A stretch of 64,000 bases of DNA. Origin: Cereibacter_A azotoformans (GTDB lineage Bacteria; Pseudomonadota; Alphaproteobacteria; Rhodobacterales; Rhodobacteraceae). The notes under the pieces were generated by a model. It was not told where the DNA came from, did not search any database, and saw nothing but the letters and a program-made list of their open reading frames with translations. Position numbers and translations under genes: made by a program. The stretch is from NCBI RefSeq assembly GCF_003050905.1, contig NZ_QAOT01000021.1. The stretch is one strand, 5' to 3'. Positions 16,789-25,707 of this stretch are shown in pieces. Every line of letters starts with the position of its first letter. The stretch's first letter is position 1.

Positions 16789-18276
16789 TTGACCGCAAGG
16801 ACAGGACGCGACGGCACGACCACCTGGCTCTTTCTGTTGGGGGCGGTGCTGATCGCGGTTTTGGCATCCCTGGCCACGTTCATCAGCATCCGGGCCGAGC
16901 AGACCTTTCAGGACATCGTCGATGAACGCGCCATGCGCCGGCATGCGGCGGATCTGCTGTCCGTCCTTCAGGACGTCGAGATCGGCCAGCGCGGCTTTCT
17001 CATCACGCTCGACCCGTCGTACCTGGAGCCCTACGAGGATGCGCTGGCACGTGTGCCGGTCGAACTCGAGGCGCTGGCGGAGGATATTCCGCGCGTCGCC
17101 GGCGAACTGGATGGGGAGCTTCGCGCGCTGGTCGGGCGCCGCCTCGAGATCGCGGCCGAGACCGTTGCGGCCGCCCGTGCCGGCAACGCGGAGGCGGGGC
17201 GGGCCATCGTTGCGGCCGGTGAGGGGCGCGCGACGATGGACAGGATCCGCGCCATCCTCAGCGGAATGATCGAGGCCTCGGATGCGCGCAACGCCGCAGC
17301 CATCGCGGCGCAGCACCGGCTGAACGTGATCCTCCAGATCCTGTCGGTGGCGGGCGGGCTTGCCGCGATCGGGGTGATCGGGGCCGCGGTGCTCGTGCTG
17401 CGGCGCCAGATCGCGGCGCTTCGCCGGGCCGACGAGGACATGCGCCGGCTAAACGCCAGCCTCGAGGAACGTGTGCAGCAGCGCACCATCGACCTGATCG
17501 CCGCCAACCAGGAGGTGCAACGATTCGCCTACATCGTCACGCACGACCTGCGCGCGCCGCTCGTGAACATCATGGGCTTCACGAGCGAACTGGAAGCCGC
17601 GCTGAAGCCGTTGCAGGCCTATGTGCTGGCCGACGGAGCCCCGGTCAGCGAAAGCGACATCCGCGATGCGCGCACCGCCGCGGCCGAGGATCTGCCCGAG
17701 GCGCTGGAGTTCATCCGCTCGTCCACGCGCAAGATGGACGGGCTGATCAACGCCATCCTGAAGATCTCGCGCGATGGCCGGCGCGAGCTGCGTCCGGTGC
17801 CGGTCGATCTCGAGGACCTGATCCGTCAGTCGCTTGACAGCGTGCAGCACCAGATTGCCGAGACCGGGGGCGAGGCCTCCATGTCGGTGCGCGCGCCCGG
17901 CATCGTCTCGGACCGTCTCGCGCTTGAACAGGCGCTTGGAAATCTGTTCGACAACGCCGTGAAATATGCGAAGCCCGGCCGGCCGCTGCGTCTGTCGGTG
18001 CGCGTGACGTCCGAAGGCCCGCGGATGATCGCCATCGAGGTCGAGGACAACGGGCGTGGCATCCGGGCCGAGGATCATGACCGCGTGTTCGACCTCTTTC
18101 GCCGGTCGGGCGCCCAGGACAAGCCCGGAGAGGGAATTGGCCTTGCGCATGTCCGCACACTGATGCGAAATATCGGCGGCGAGATCACCTTGCGGTCGGT
18201 CGAGGGTCAGGGAGCGACCTTCACCCTGCATGTTCCGACCGATCTGCGCCGGGTTCTGGATGAGGTGAAGGCATGA
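16789..18276 (+). CDS. CHASE3-domain sensor histidine kinase
   Basis: A 495-residue inner-membrane kinase. TM1 at 13-33, a periplasmic CHASE3 domain (about 38-178, with the EIGQRGFLIT signature) and TM2 at about 183-205 are followed by a coiled coil and a HisKA domain with phospho-acceptor H252 in VTHDLRAPL. The ATPase domain has N-box LFDNAVKYA, G1 VEDNGRGI and G2 GEGIGLAHV. The start is a TTG with GACAGGAC upstream. Its stop overlaps a receiver gene by 4 bp. The periplasmic signal is unknown; cytoplasmic HAMP and PAS domains are absent. Confidence 0.9.
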   Translation: MTARTGRDGTTTWLFLLGAVLIAVLASLATFISIRAEQTFQDIVDERAMRRHAADLLSVLQDVEIGQRGFLITLDPSYLEPYEDALARVPVELEALAEDIPRVAGELDGELRALVGRRLEIAAETVAAARAGNAEAGRAIVAAGEGRATMDRIRAILSGMIEASDARNAAAIAAQHRLNVILQILSVAGGLAAIGVIGAAVLVLRRQIAALRRADEDMRRLNASLEERVQQRTIDLIAANQEVQRFAYIVTHDLRAPLVNIMGFTSELEAALKPLQAYVLADGAPVSESDIRDARTAAAEDLPEALEFIRSSTRKMDGLINAILKISRDGRRELRPVPVDLEDLIRQSLDSVQHQIAETGGEASMSVRAPGIVSDRLALEQALGNLFDNAVKYAKPGRPLRLSVRVTSEGPRMIAIEVEDNGRGIRAEDHDRVFDLFRRSGAQDKPGEGIGLAHVRTLMRNIGGEITLRSVEGQGATFTLHVPTDLRRVLDEVKA

Positions 18277-18710
18277 AGGCGCTCGGTCGCGAAGTGACCA
18301 TCGTGATGGTCGAGGATGACGAGGGCCACGCCCGGCTGATCGAGAAGAACATCCGAAGGGCAGGGGTGCACAACGAGATCGTGCCGTTCGTCTATGGCGG
18401 TGCGGCGCTCGACTACATTCTCGGCCCGGACCACACTGGCGACGGCATGAGCGACCGCTATCTTCTGGTCCTGCTCGACCTGAACCTGCCGGACATGACC
18501 GGCATCGACATCCTCGAGAAGATCAAGACCAACCCGAACGTCAAGCACCTGCCGGTCGTGATCCTCACCACAACCGACGACGAGCGCGAGATCAAGCGAT
18601 GCTACGATCTGGGAGCCAACGTCTATATCACGAAGCCCGTGGAATACGAGAGCTTCGCCAATGCGATCCGCCAGCTCGGCCTGTTCTTCTCGGTGATCCA
18701 GGTCCCATGA
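18273..18710 (+). CDS. single-domain response regulator (CheY-like)
   Basis: A 145-residue stand-alone receiver. Acidic pocket E14, D15 and D16, phospho-acceptor D69 in LLDLNLPD, Thr in LTTTDD near 100 and Lys121 in ITKPVE are all in place. It has no output domain, like the Rcp1-type regulators found next to CHASE3 or phytochrome kinases. It overlaps both neighbours by 4 bp (ATGA), so the three are made stoichiometrically. It probably relays phosphate between the membrane kinase and the hybrid protein that follows. Confidence 0.9.
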   Translation: MKALGREVTIVMVEDDEGHARLIEKNIRRAGVHNEIVPFVYGGAALDYILGPDHTGDGMSDRYLLVLLDLNLPDMTGIDILEKIKTNPNVKHLPVVILTTTDDEREIKRCYDLGANVYITKPVEYESFANAIRQLGLFFSVIQVP

Positions 18711-19759
18711 ACGACGCGCCGGAACGGCCGCGGATCCTCTACATCGATGATGACCCGGTCCTTGCGCGCCTGATTCAGAAGGCTCTGGCCCGTGCGGGCA
18801 TGGAGGTGATCCATGCGCCCGACGCGGACGAGGCCAATCGGCTTCTCGCGGCCGAACCTTTTCATGCCGTGGTGCTCGACCACTACCTGCCGAGCGGCAC
18901 GGGGCTCGAGATCCTCGGGCGGATGCGCGCGGGGGGAAGCCGCGTTCCCGCCATCTATGTGACGGGCTCGAGCGAGGCGACGATCGCGGTGGCGGCGCTG
19001 AAGGCGGGTGCGGATGACTATGTCATCAAGAGCGCGACGGACGAGTTCCTGCCGCTGCTGCAACGCTCGATCCGCCAGGCCATTGCCAAGGTCGAGCTGG
19101 AGCAGGCCAAGGCGCGCGCCGATGCCGAGACCCGCGCCGCGCGGGCGCGGGCCGAGATGCTGCTCTCGGAGGTGCATCACCGCGTCGCCAACAGCCTCGC
19201 CATGGTGCAATCGCTGTTGCGCCTGCAGGCCCAGGCTTCGGGCTCGGACGAGGTGAAGACCGCGCTGGCCGAGGCCCAGGGCCGGATCGGCGCGGTCGCG
19301 GCGGTCCACCGCAGCCTCTATCTCGGCAACGAGGGGCGGCAGGTCGAGCTGGGCACCTACCTGCGCACGATGCTCGACGATTTCACCGCCACACTGCCGC
19401 CGGGCGTGCAGCTCGATGTCTCCACCGAGACCGTGCATGTCGGCGCGGATCGTGCGGTCTGCCTGGGGGTCGTGGTGTCCGAGCTTGTGACCAACGCGGC
19501 CAAATACGCCTGGCCGTCGGGGAATGGCGGCCAGCTGTCGGTGCGGCTGGCGGTCAGCGAACCGGGCCGCGGGCGGCTCGAGGTGTGCGACGACGGCATC
19601 GGATCCTCGCCTCTCACCGAGAGCCGCGGGACGGGCCTTGGCCGGCGTCTCATGCGCGCGATGGTGGATCAGCTGGGCGGCACGGTGGAGCAGCCGGCAA
19701 CGGCCGCGGGCACCTGCGTCGTCATCGATTTCGAGGCCGAGAGCGAGACGGCGGACTGA
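18707..19759 (+). CDS. receiver domain fused to an HWE/HisKA_2-type histidine kinase
   Basis: A 350-residue soluble protein. The receiver domain (1-125) has DDD at 14-16, phospho-acceptor D58 and K109. A coiled coil (about 127-155) leads to a HisKA_2-type dimerisation motif EVHHRVANSLAMVQ with acceptor H158, then an ATPase domain with ELVTNAAKYA and GIGSS near the end. Kinases of this class often control diguanylate or stress pathways in alphaproteobacteria. The ATG overlaps the preceding receiver gene by 4 bp. It looks like the output of a CHASE3-initiated relay and carries no DNA-binding domain. Confidence 0.88.
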   Translation: MNDAPERPRILYIDDDPVLARLIQKALARAGMEVIHAPDADEANRLLAAEPFHAVVLDHYLPSGTGLEILGRMRAGGSRVPAIYVTGSSEATIAVAALKAGADDYVIKSATDEFLPLLQRSIRQAIAKVELEQAKARADAETRAARARAEMLLSEVHHRVANSLAMVQSLLRLQAQASGSDEVKTALAEAQGRIGAVAAVHRSLYLGNEGRQVELGTYLRTMLDDFTATLPPGVQLDVSTETVHVGADRAVCLGVVVSELVTNAAKYAWPSGNGGQLSVRLAVSEPGRGRLEVCDDGIGSSPLTESRGTGLGRRLMRAMVDQLGGTVEQPATAAGTCVVIDFEAESETAD

Positions 19760-19796
19760 CCAACGGTCCGCCCGCCTCAAGCGCAGCGTGGCATGG

Positions 19797-19822
19797 AAAA
19801 AGGGCGCCCGGAGGCGCCCTTC
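19797..19822 (-). terminator. rho-independent terminator of glnA
   Basis: An 8-bp stem AGGGCGCC / GGCGCCCT (19801-19808, 19813-19820) with loop CGGA is followed on the minus strand by a run of T residues (AAAAA on the plus strand from 19797). It lies between convergent genes. Confidence 0.8.
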
Positions 19823-19841
19823 CTGTCCCTCGCCGCCTTGA

Positions 19842-21251
19842 TCAGCAGCTGTAGTACATCTGATATTCCACCGGGTGCGGCGTGTGCTCGTAGGCATAGA
19901 CCTCTTCCCACTTGAGGGCCATGTAGCCCTCGAGCTGGTCCTTGGTGAAGACGTCGCCGGCGAGCAGGAAGTCGTGGTCCTTCTCCAGCTCCTCGAGCGC
20001 CTCGCGGAGCGAGCCGCAGACGGTCGGGATGGCGGCCAGTTCTTCCGGCGGCAGGTCGTAGAGGTCCTTGTCCGAAGCCGGGCCCGGGTCGATCTTGTTC
20101 TTGATCCCGTCGAGGCCGGCCATCAGCAGCGCGGCAAAGGCGAGATACGGGTTCGCCGACGGATCGGGGAAGCGGGCTTCGACGCGCTTGGCCTTCGGCG
20201 ATTCGGTCCACGGAATACGGACGCAGCCCGAGCGGTTGCGGGCCGAGTAGGCGCGCAGAACCGGGGCCTCGAAGCCCGGGATCAGGCGCTTGTAGCTGTT
20301 GGTCGCCGGGTTCGTCAGCGCGTTCAGCGCCTTGGCGTGCTTCAGGATGCCGCCGATGAACCACAGGGCCTCTTGCGAGAGGTCGGCGTACTTGTCGCCG
20401 GCGAAGAGCGGCTTGCCGTCCTTCCAGATCGACATGTTGACGTGCATGCCCGAGCCGTTGTCGCCCTTCATGGGCTTCGGCATGAAGGTCACGGTCTTGC
20501 CATAGGCGGCCGCGACGTTCTGGATGACATACTTGTACTTCAGGATGTTGTCGGCCTGCTCGGTGAGCCCGCCGAAGATCAGCCCGAGTTCATGCTGGCA
20601 GGTCGCCACTTCGTGGTGGTGCTTGTCGACCTTCATGCCCATGCGCTTCATGGTCGAGAGCATCTCGCCGCGCAGGTCCTGGGCCTCGTCGATCGGGTTC
20701 ACCGGGAAGTAGCCGCCCTTGTGGCCGGCGCGGTGGGCGAGGTTGCCCATCTCGTATTCCGAGTCGGTGTTCCAGGCCGCCGCATCGGCGTCGATCTGAT
20801 AGGCGACCTTCGCCGGCGTCACCGAATAGCGCACGTCGTCGAAGATGAAGAACTCGGCTTCCGGCCCGAAGTAGGCCACGTCACCGATGCCCGACGCCTT
20901 CAGGTAGGCCTCGGCCTTGACGGCCGTGCCGCGCGGGTCGCGGCTGTAGGCTTCGCCCGTGTCCGGCTCGACGACGTTGCAATGCACGCAGAGCGTCTTT
21001 TCCGCATAGAACGGGTCGATATAGACCGAGCCCGCGTCCGGGATCAGCTTCATGTCCGACTGGTCGATCGACTTCCAGCCGGCGATGGACGAGCCGTCGA
21101 ACATGAAGCCTTCCTCGAAGAAGTCCTCATCGACGAGGTCGGCCACCAGCGTCACATGCTGGAGCTTGCCGCGCGGATCGGTGAAGCGGATGTCGACATA
21201 TTCGACCTCCTCGTCTTTCATCAGTTTGAGAGCATCAGCTACTTTGCTCAT
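19842..21251 (-). CDS. glnA: glutamine synthetase, type I
   Basis: A 469-residue GS-I that makes glutamine from glutamate, ammonia and ATP. Visible signatures are FDGSSIAGW (51-59), GPEAEFFIFD (129-138), HHHEVATCQHE (211-221), KPMKGDNGSGMHVN (259-272) and the adenylylation Tyr398 in KDLYDLPPEE. The adenylylation site implies control by GlnE. It lies 81 bp downstream of glnB on the same strand, the standard alphaproteobacterial glnBA operon. Length is normal. Confidence 0.97.
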   Translation of the reverse strand: MSKVADALKLMKDEEVEYVDIRFTDPRGKLQHVTLVADLVDEDFFEEGFMFDGSSIAGWKSIDQSDMKLIPDAGSVYIDPFYAEKTLCVHCNVVEPDTGEAYSRDPRGTAVKAEAYLKASGIGDVAYFGPEAEFFIFDDVRYSVTPAKVAYQIDADAAAWNTDSEYEMGNLAHRAGHKGGYFPVNPIDEAQDLRGEMLSTMKRMGMKVDKHHHEVATCQHELGLIFGGLTEQADNILKYKYVIQNVAAAYGKTVTFMPKPMKGDNGSGMHVNMSIWKDGKPLFAGDKYADLSQEALWFIGGILKHAKALNALTNPATNSYKRLIPGFEAPVLRAYSARNRSGCVRIPWTESPKAKRVEARFPDPSANPYLAFAALLMAGLDGIKNKIDPGPASDKDLYDLPPEELAAIPTVCGSLREALEELEKDHDFLLAGDVFTKDQLEGYMALKWEEVYAYEHTPHPVEYQMYYSC

Positions 21252-21332
21252 AGTCTTCCCTTTGCTGAAGGATCGCTGTCGATGGGCCGGTTCTGCCGCG
21301 CCGGCCGCTGTTCCTTGGGGCCCCGTTCGGGG

Positions 21333-21671
21333 TCAGACCGCGTCCTCGCCGGTCTCGCCGGTGCGGATGCGGATGGCCTGCTCGACGGGGCTGATGAAGA
21401 TCTTGCCGTCACCGATCTTGTCGGTGCGGGCGGCCGAGACGATCGCCTCGACGGCGGTCTCGACCATGTCGTCGGCGAGGACGACCTCGATCTTCACCTT
21501 CGGCAGGAAATCGACGACATACTCCGCCCCGCGATAGAGCTCGGTGTGGCCCTTCTGCCGTCCGAAGCCCTTGACCTCGGTGACGGAAAGCCCCTGCACG
21601 CCGGCGGCCTGCAGCGCCTCTTTCACTTCGTCGAGCTTGAACGGCTTGATGATCGCCTCGATCTTCTTCAC
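21333..21671 (-). CDS. glnB: nitrogen regulatory protein PII
   Basis: A 112-residue trimeric PII signal protein that senses 2-oxoglutarate, ATP and uridylylation state. The T-loop carries the uridylylation site Tyr51 in YRGAEYVVDF; KGFGRQKGH (34-42) and DGKIFISP are signature segments. A GTG start is chosen because GGGGGAG lies just upstream and the protein begins MKKIEAIIKPF as in the family. It precedes glnA in an operon and would govern GlnA adenylylation and nitrogen regulation. Confidence 0.96.
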   Translation of the reverse strand: MKKIEAIIKPFKLDEVKEALQAAGVQGLSVTEVKGFGRQKGHTELYRGAEYVVDFLPKVKIEVVLADDMVETAVEAIVSAARTDKIGDGKIFISPVEQAIRIRTGETGEDAV

Positions 21672-21812
21672 GGCTCGACTCCCCCTTTGCCTGGTCCGAG
21701 AGCCACTGACCACTTCTCGCCGACAGGAACAATTGGCTAGGATCGGGCAGCGACAGGAAGGCCGGGGAATCTGGCGGCAACGCACAAAAATGCAGCAAGG
21801 CGATCAGGCGAT

Positions 21813-22550
21813 ATGCAGGATAAGAACGCGGCGGAGCGCAAAACGGTTCAAACTGTCACATCTGCCCAAATGCGCGCCATCGAAGCGGCTGCTATGGAGG
21901 CAGGGACGGTCACCGGGCTGCAACTGATGGAGAGGGCGGGCGAGGGCGTCGTGCAGGCTGTTCTCGCGCAATGGCCGCATCTTGACCATGCGGCCGAGGC
22001 ACTCGTGCTCTGCGGACCCGGCAACAACGGGGGTGACGGCTTTGTCGTGGCGCGGCTGCTCCGGGCGCGCGGCTGGAAGGTCACGGTCTGTGCCAAGGGG
22101 TGGGAGGCGCTTTTTCCGCCCGATGACGTGGCGCGCGAACCGGCGGCCCGTTCCGGCGGCGATGCCTGGACCAACGCGCGGCGCTGGCGCGACCTTGGGG
22201 GGCGCTGTCTTCCCCTCGAGAGCTTGCCCGATAGGGCGCGCGACGTGCCCGAGCGGCTTCTGGTGGTCGATGCCCTCCTTGGGATCGGGCAGACCCGCCC
22301 GGCGGACGATCTGCTGCGCCCGTTCTGGACGGCGTGGGGTCGCTGGAGCGAGAGCGAGAGCGGGACCGAGATCCGCAGGGTCAGCGTGGACGTGCCGACG
22401 GGCTGTGATTGCGACACGGGCGAGCCGCTGGGCCAGCGTCCGTTCGAACCCGACCTTGTCGTGACCTTCCATGCGGAAAAGCCCGTTCACGCCCGGCTCC
22501 GGGCCGGGGGCGTGCGCATCGTCGTGGCCGACATCGGCCTGCCGGCATGA
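21813..22550 (+). CDS. nnrE: NAD(P)H-hydrate epimerase
   Basis: A 245-residue YjeF N-terminal-domain protein that interconverts the R and S forms of hydrated NAD(P)H. The signature GPGNNGGDGFVVARLL is near residue 68, and the active-site Asp lies in VVDALLGIG near 150. In many bacteria this domain is fused to the dehydratase; here the two are separate genes overlapping by 4 bp. It is divergent from glnB across about 140 bp. Confidence 0.9.
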   Translation: MQDKNAAERKTVQTVTSAQMRAIEAAAMEAGTVTGLQLMERAGEGVVQAVLAQWPHLDHAAEALVLCGPGNNGGDGFVVARLLRARGWKVTVCAKGWEALFPPDDVAREPAARSGGDAWTNARRWRDLGGRCLPLESLPDRARDVPERLLVVDALLGIGQTRPADDLLRPFWTAWGRWSESESGTEIRRVSVDVPTGCDCDTGEPLGQRPFEPDLVVTFHAEKPVHARLRAGGVRIVVADIGLPA

Positions 22551-23374
22551 TCCGCGCGGTCCGCGCCCCCGATCCGCAGCGCCTCGCCAAGCACGAGGGG
22601 CAGCACAAGTATGACCACGGCCATGCGCTGGTGCTGTCCGGCCCGCCCGGTCATGGCGGTGCGGCGCGGCTGGCGGCGCGGGCGGCGCTCCGGGTGGGGG
22701 CGGGGCTTGTCACGCTCGGCTGTCCCCGCGCGGCGGTGGGTGAGAATGCGGCGCGGCTCGATGCGGTGATGCTGCGTGCGGTCGATGCGGCCGAGGATCT
22801 CGAGCGGCTGCTCGAGGACCGGCGCCTGAACGCGATCTGTCTCGGGCCGGGGCTGGGGCTCGAGCCGGTGCGGGCCGAACTGGTGGCCGCAACTCTGGCC
22901 TCGGGGCGTCCGGCGGTGCTCGATGCCGATGCGCTGACACTTCTGGCGCGCGACCCGTGCCTTGCCGCCCATCTCCACCCCTCCTGCGTCCTGACCCCGC
23001 ACGGGGGCGAGTTCCAGAGGCTCTTCCCGGACCTCGCGTCGGTGCCACGCCCCGATGCCGTGGTGGCGGCCGCGACCCGTTCGGGCTGCGTGGTGCTGCT
23101 GAAGGGGGCCGAGACGCTGATCGCGGGGCCGGACGGGCTGGCGCTGCACGCGGCCACGGGGGCGGCCTCCGCCCCGTGGCTTGCAACCGCCGGCGCGGGC
23201 GACGTGCTCGCGGGCCTCATCGCCGGGTTGCTCGCCCGTGGCCTGCCACCGCAGGAGGCGGCCGAGACGGGCGTCTGGCTTCACGCCGAGGCTGCGCGCC
23301 GCGTGGGTCCGGGCCTGATCGCAGAGGATCTGCCCGAGGCGCTTCCCGCCGTCTTCCGAAGCCTCGGGCTCTGA
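22547..23374 (+). CDS. nnrD: ADP-dependent NAD(P)H-hydrate dehydratase
   Basis: A 275-residue YjeF C-terminal (ribokinase-fold) enzyme that dehydrates S-NAD(P)H-hydrate using ADP. It shows KYDHGHALVL near the start, LDADALTLLA near 125, LTPHGGEF and the catalytic AGAGDVLAGLIAG near 222. The ATG overlaps the epimerase stop by 4 bp. Together the two genes repair damaged nicotinamide cofactors. Confidence 0.92.
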   Translation: MIRAVRAPDPQRLAKHEGQHKYDHGHALVLSGPPGHGGAARLAARAALRVGAGLVTLGCPRAAVGENAARLDAVMLRAVDAAEDLERLLEDRRLNAICLGPGLGLEPVRAELVAATLASGRPAVLDADALTLLARDPCLAAHLHPSCVLTPHGGEFQRLFPDLASVPRPDAVVAAATRSGCVVLLKGAETLIAGPDGLALHAATGAASAPWLATAGAGDVLAGLIAGLLARGLPPQEAAETGVWLHAEAARRVGPGLIAEDLPEALPAVFRSLGL

Positions 23375-23390
23375 GGCGGCAGCGTCAAAG

Positions 23391-23861
23391 TCACGCGCTT
23401 GCGGCGGCACTCTCGGGGCAGGTCACCGGCTCGAGATCGCCCGCCTGGATCGCGGCCGGTGCGGCGAAGGCAAGCGTCACCAGCCGCAGGTCCGGCACGC
23501 GAAGGAGCCGCGTCAGCCGCCCGTCCACGATCCGCCGGGCGGGCACCGTGACGGGACTGCGGCCATAGACGAGATCCGCCCGCTCGCCCCGCAGAAGCAG
23601 CGGCTGGTCCGCCGGTATCCGTTGCGCCCCTTCCGGTCGGCCATGCGCCACCGTGCCGGCCCCCACATGCACCACCTCGACATCCCGCGGCGCCTCGAGC
23701 CACACGCGCTCCAGCCGGATGGCCCCCGAGCGCGCGATCACCCGGTCTCCCTCGCGCAGCGCCTCGACCGGCAGGGTGCCGCGCAGGGTGTGGACGGCTG
23801 TTCCGGCGGCAAGCCGCACAAGATGCCGAAGTGCGGTCTCGCCGCGAGGAGTGGCGCCCAT
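23391..23861 (-). CDS. stand-alone Hint-domain protein, probably catalytically dead
   Basis: A 156-residue protein that is essentially one Hint (hedgehog/intein) domain. The N-terminal block GTAVHTLRGTLPVEALREGDRVIARSG (in parts) and the downstream block around RIPADQPLLLRGE with the VTVPARRIVDG strand match the Hint domains common in Rhodobacterales. The expected Cys/Ser at the splice-like N-terminus is missing (AAGTAV), and QPLLL stands where the family has HRVLL, removing the usual His. No signal peptide or other domain is present. It probably has a binding or structural role; self-cleavage is unlikely. Confidence 0.7.
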   Translation of the reverse strand: MGATPRGETALRHLVRLAAGTAVHTLRGTLPVEALREGDRVIARSGAIRLERVWLEAPRDVEVVHVGAGTVAHGRPEGAQRIPADQPLLLRGERADLVYGRSPVTVPARRIVDGRLTRLLRVPDLRLVTLAFAAPAAIQAGDLEPVTCPESAAASA

Positions 23862-24061
23862 GGTCGTTCCTTTCCACCGTTTCGGTCGCGTCGGCGATGA
23901 ATCACGGAGGATGGAGCATTTCTAAGGCAGGGAGGCGGAAGTTTGGGGCGAAGAGAGGGCACCTCGGCCCGCCGATGCTCGCTTTTCCTCTCGCATCGGC
24001 GCGGCCCCTTTGCTAGAAGGGCGCGGATTTTCGGGGCGTGCCTCTGGCGCGACCCCCGAAG

Positions 24062-24146
24062 GCGGGTGTGGCGAAACTGGTAGACGCACCAGATTTAGGT
24101 TCTGGCGCCGAGAGGCGTGGGGGTTCAAATCCCTTCACCCGCACCA
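24062..24146 (+). tRNA. tRNA-Leu (anticodon UAG)
   Basis: An 85-base class II tRNA. Acceptor arm GCGGGTG / CACCCGC, discriminator A and an encoded CCA end are seen. The anticodon loop reads TTTAGGT with anticodon TAG, and a long variable arm (GGCGCCGAGAGGCGT region) is typical for leucine. It lies just upstream of the trigger-factor gene. Confidence 0.95.
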
Positions 24147-24170
24147 GAGGAACAAAGAGGACGGAAAGAC

Positions 24171-25505
24171 ATGCAGGTCACCGAGACCCTGAAGGAAGGT
24201 CTGAAGCGCGCGTACACCATCACGGTGACCGCCGCCGAACTGGACGCGAAGGTCCAGGAAAAGCTCGTCGAGGCGCAGCCCGACATCGAGATGAAGGGCT
24301 TCCGCAAGGGTAAGGTTCCGCTCGCGATGCTCAGGAAGCAGTTCGGGCCGCGCCTTCTCGGCGATGCCATGCAGGACGCCATCGATGGCGCCATGCGCGA
24401 CCATCTCGAGACCTCGGGCGACCGTCCGGCGATGCAGCCGGAAGTCCGCATGGTCGATGGCGAGACCTGGCAGGAAGGCACCGACGTCGTCGTCGAGATG
24501 AAATACGAGGCGCTGCCCGAGATCCCCGAGATCGAGACCTCGAAAGTCACGCTCGAGCGTCTGGTGGTGAAGGCCGACGAGGCCGCCGTTGACGAGGCGC
24601 TGAAGAACCTGGCCGAGTCGGCCCAGAACTTCGACGACCGCCGCAAGGGCTCGAAGGCCAAGGACGGCGACCAGATCGTGATCGACTTCAAGGGCTCCGT
24701 CGATGGCGAGCTGTTCGAGGGCGGCTCGGCCGAGGATTATCCGCTGGTGCTGGGCTCGGGCTCGTTCATTCCCGGCTTCGAGGAGCAGCTCGTCGGCGCC
24801 AAGGTCGAGGACGAGGTGACGGTGAAGGTGACCTTCCCGACCGAATACGGCGCGAAGCACCTTGCCGGCAAGGAAGCGGAGTTTGCCTGCACCGTGAAGG
24901 CGGTCAAGGCGCCGAAGCCCGCCGAGATCGACGACGAGCTGGCGAAGAAATACGGCGCCGAGGATCTCGCCGCGCTCAAGGCGCAGATCGCCGAGCGGCT
25001 CGAGGCCGAATACAAGGGCGCCTCGCGCGCGGTGCTCAAGCGCGCCCTGCTTGACCAGCTCGACACGATGGTCAGCTTCGAGCTGCCCTCGAAGCTCGTC
25101 GAGGCCGAGGCGCATCAGATCGCGCACCAGCTCTGGCACGAGGAGCACCCCGAAGAGCATGGCCACAACCACGGCACCATCGAGCCCACCGACGAGCACA
25201 AGGCGCTGGCCGAGCGTCGCGTGCGCCTCGGGCTGCTGCTGGCCGAGATCGGCCGCAAGGCCGAAGTGACCGTGACGGATGCCGAGATGACCCAGGCGGT
25301 GCTCGCCCAGGCCCGCCAGTATCCGGGGCAGGAGCGGGCCTATTTCGAGTTCGTCCAGAAGAACCCGCAGATCCAGCAGCAGCTTCGCGCTCCGATCTTC
25401 GAGGACAAGGTCGTGGACCTGATCCTCGAGGGCGCGACCGTGACCGAGAAGGAGGTCGGCAAGGACGACCTGCAGAAGGCCATCGAGGCGCTCGACGAGA
25501 TGTGA
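24171..25505 (+). CDS. tig: trigger factor (ribosome-associated chaperone and prolyl isomerase)
   Basis: A 444-residue three-domain chaperone. The N-terminal domain has the ribosome-docking motif GFRKGKVP (43-50); an FKBP-like PPIase domain spans about 155-240 with the VLGSGSFIPGFEEQLVGAK segment (in parts); a helical C-terminal domain follows. It binds nascent chains at the ribosome exit. AGAGGACGGAAAG precedes the ATG. It begins 25 bp after tRNA-Leu and ends at a strong terminator. A His-rich loop (HEEHPEEHGHNHG, near 323) is a local insertion. Confidence 0.96.
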   Translation: MQVTETLKEGLKRAYTITVTAAELDAKVQEKLVEAQPDIEMKGFRKGKVPLAMLRKQFGPRLLGDAMQDAIDGAMRDHLETSGDRPAMQPEVRMVDGETWQEGTDVVVEMKYEALPEIPEIETSKVTLERLVVKADEAAVDEALKNLAESAQNFDDRRKGSKAKDGDQIVIDFKGSVDGELFEGGSAEDYPLVLGSGSFIPGFEEQLVGAKVEDEVTVKVTFPTEYGAKHLAGKEAEFACTVKAVKAPKPAEIDDELAKKYGAEDLAALKAQIAERLEAEYKGASRAVLKRALLDQLDTMVSFELPSKLVEAEAHQIAHQLWHEEHPEEHGHNHGTIEPTDEHKALAERRVRLGLLLAEIGRKAEVTVTDAEMTQAVLAQARQYPGQERAYFEFVQKNPQIQQQLRAPIFEDKVVDLILEGATVTEKEVGKDDLQKAIEALDEM

Positions 25506-25528
25506 TCCCTCGCCACCGCGAGGCACCG

Positions 25529-25555
25529 GGCCGCTCCTTCGGGGGCGGCCTTTTT
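25529..25555 (+). terminator. rho-independent terminator of tig
   Basis: GGCCGC (25529-25534) pairs with GCGGCC (25545-25550), with the stem extending inward by T-G and C-G pairs, and is followed by TTTTT. It lies about 25 bp after the tig stop. Confidence 0.85.
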
Positions 25556-25658
25556 CGTGGGCGCCTGAACCGGCTCCGGCGACGCCGTTCGAGGAATGGG
25601 TCTGCGCTCGGCGACGATCCGGTGTGGTGGCGGGCCCAGCCCGTTGCCTTGGCGCATG

Positions 25659-25687
25659 AAAAAAGCCGCGCCCGAAGGCGCGGCTTT
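25659..25687 (-). terminator. rho-independent terminator of the rpsF-rpsR-rplI operon
   Basis: GCCGCGCC (25665-25672) and GGCGCGGC (25677-25684) pair around loop CGAA. On the minus strand six T residues follow. It lies just beyond the rplI stop. Confidence 0.88.
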
Positions 25688-25707
25688 CCTAGGGCGATGT
25701 GACCCGA

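Noticed and set aside
21672..21812. Sigma-54 promoter for glnB-glnA
   Set aside because: No TGGCAC-N5-TTGC type sequence could be found on the minus strand between glnB and nnrE.
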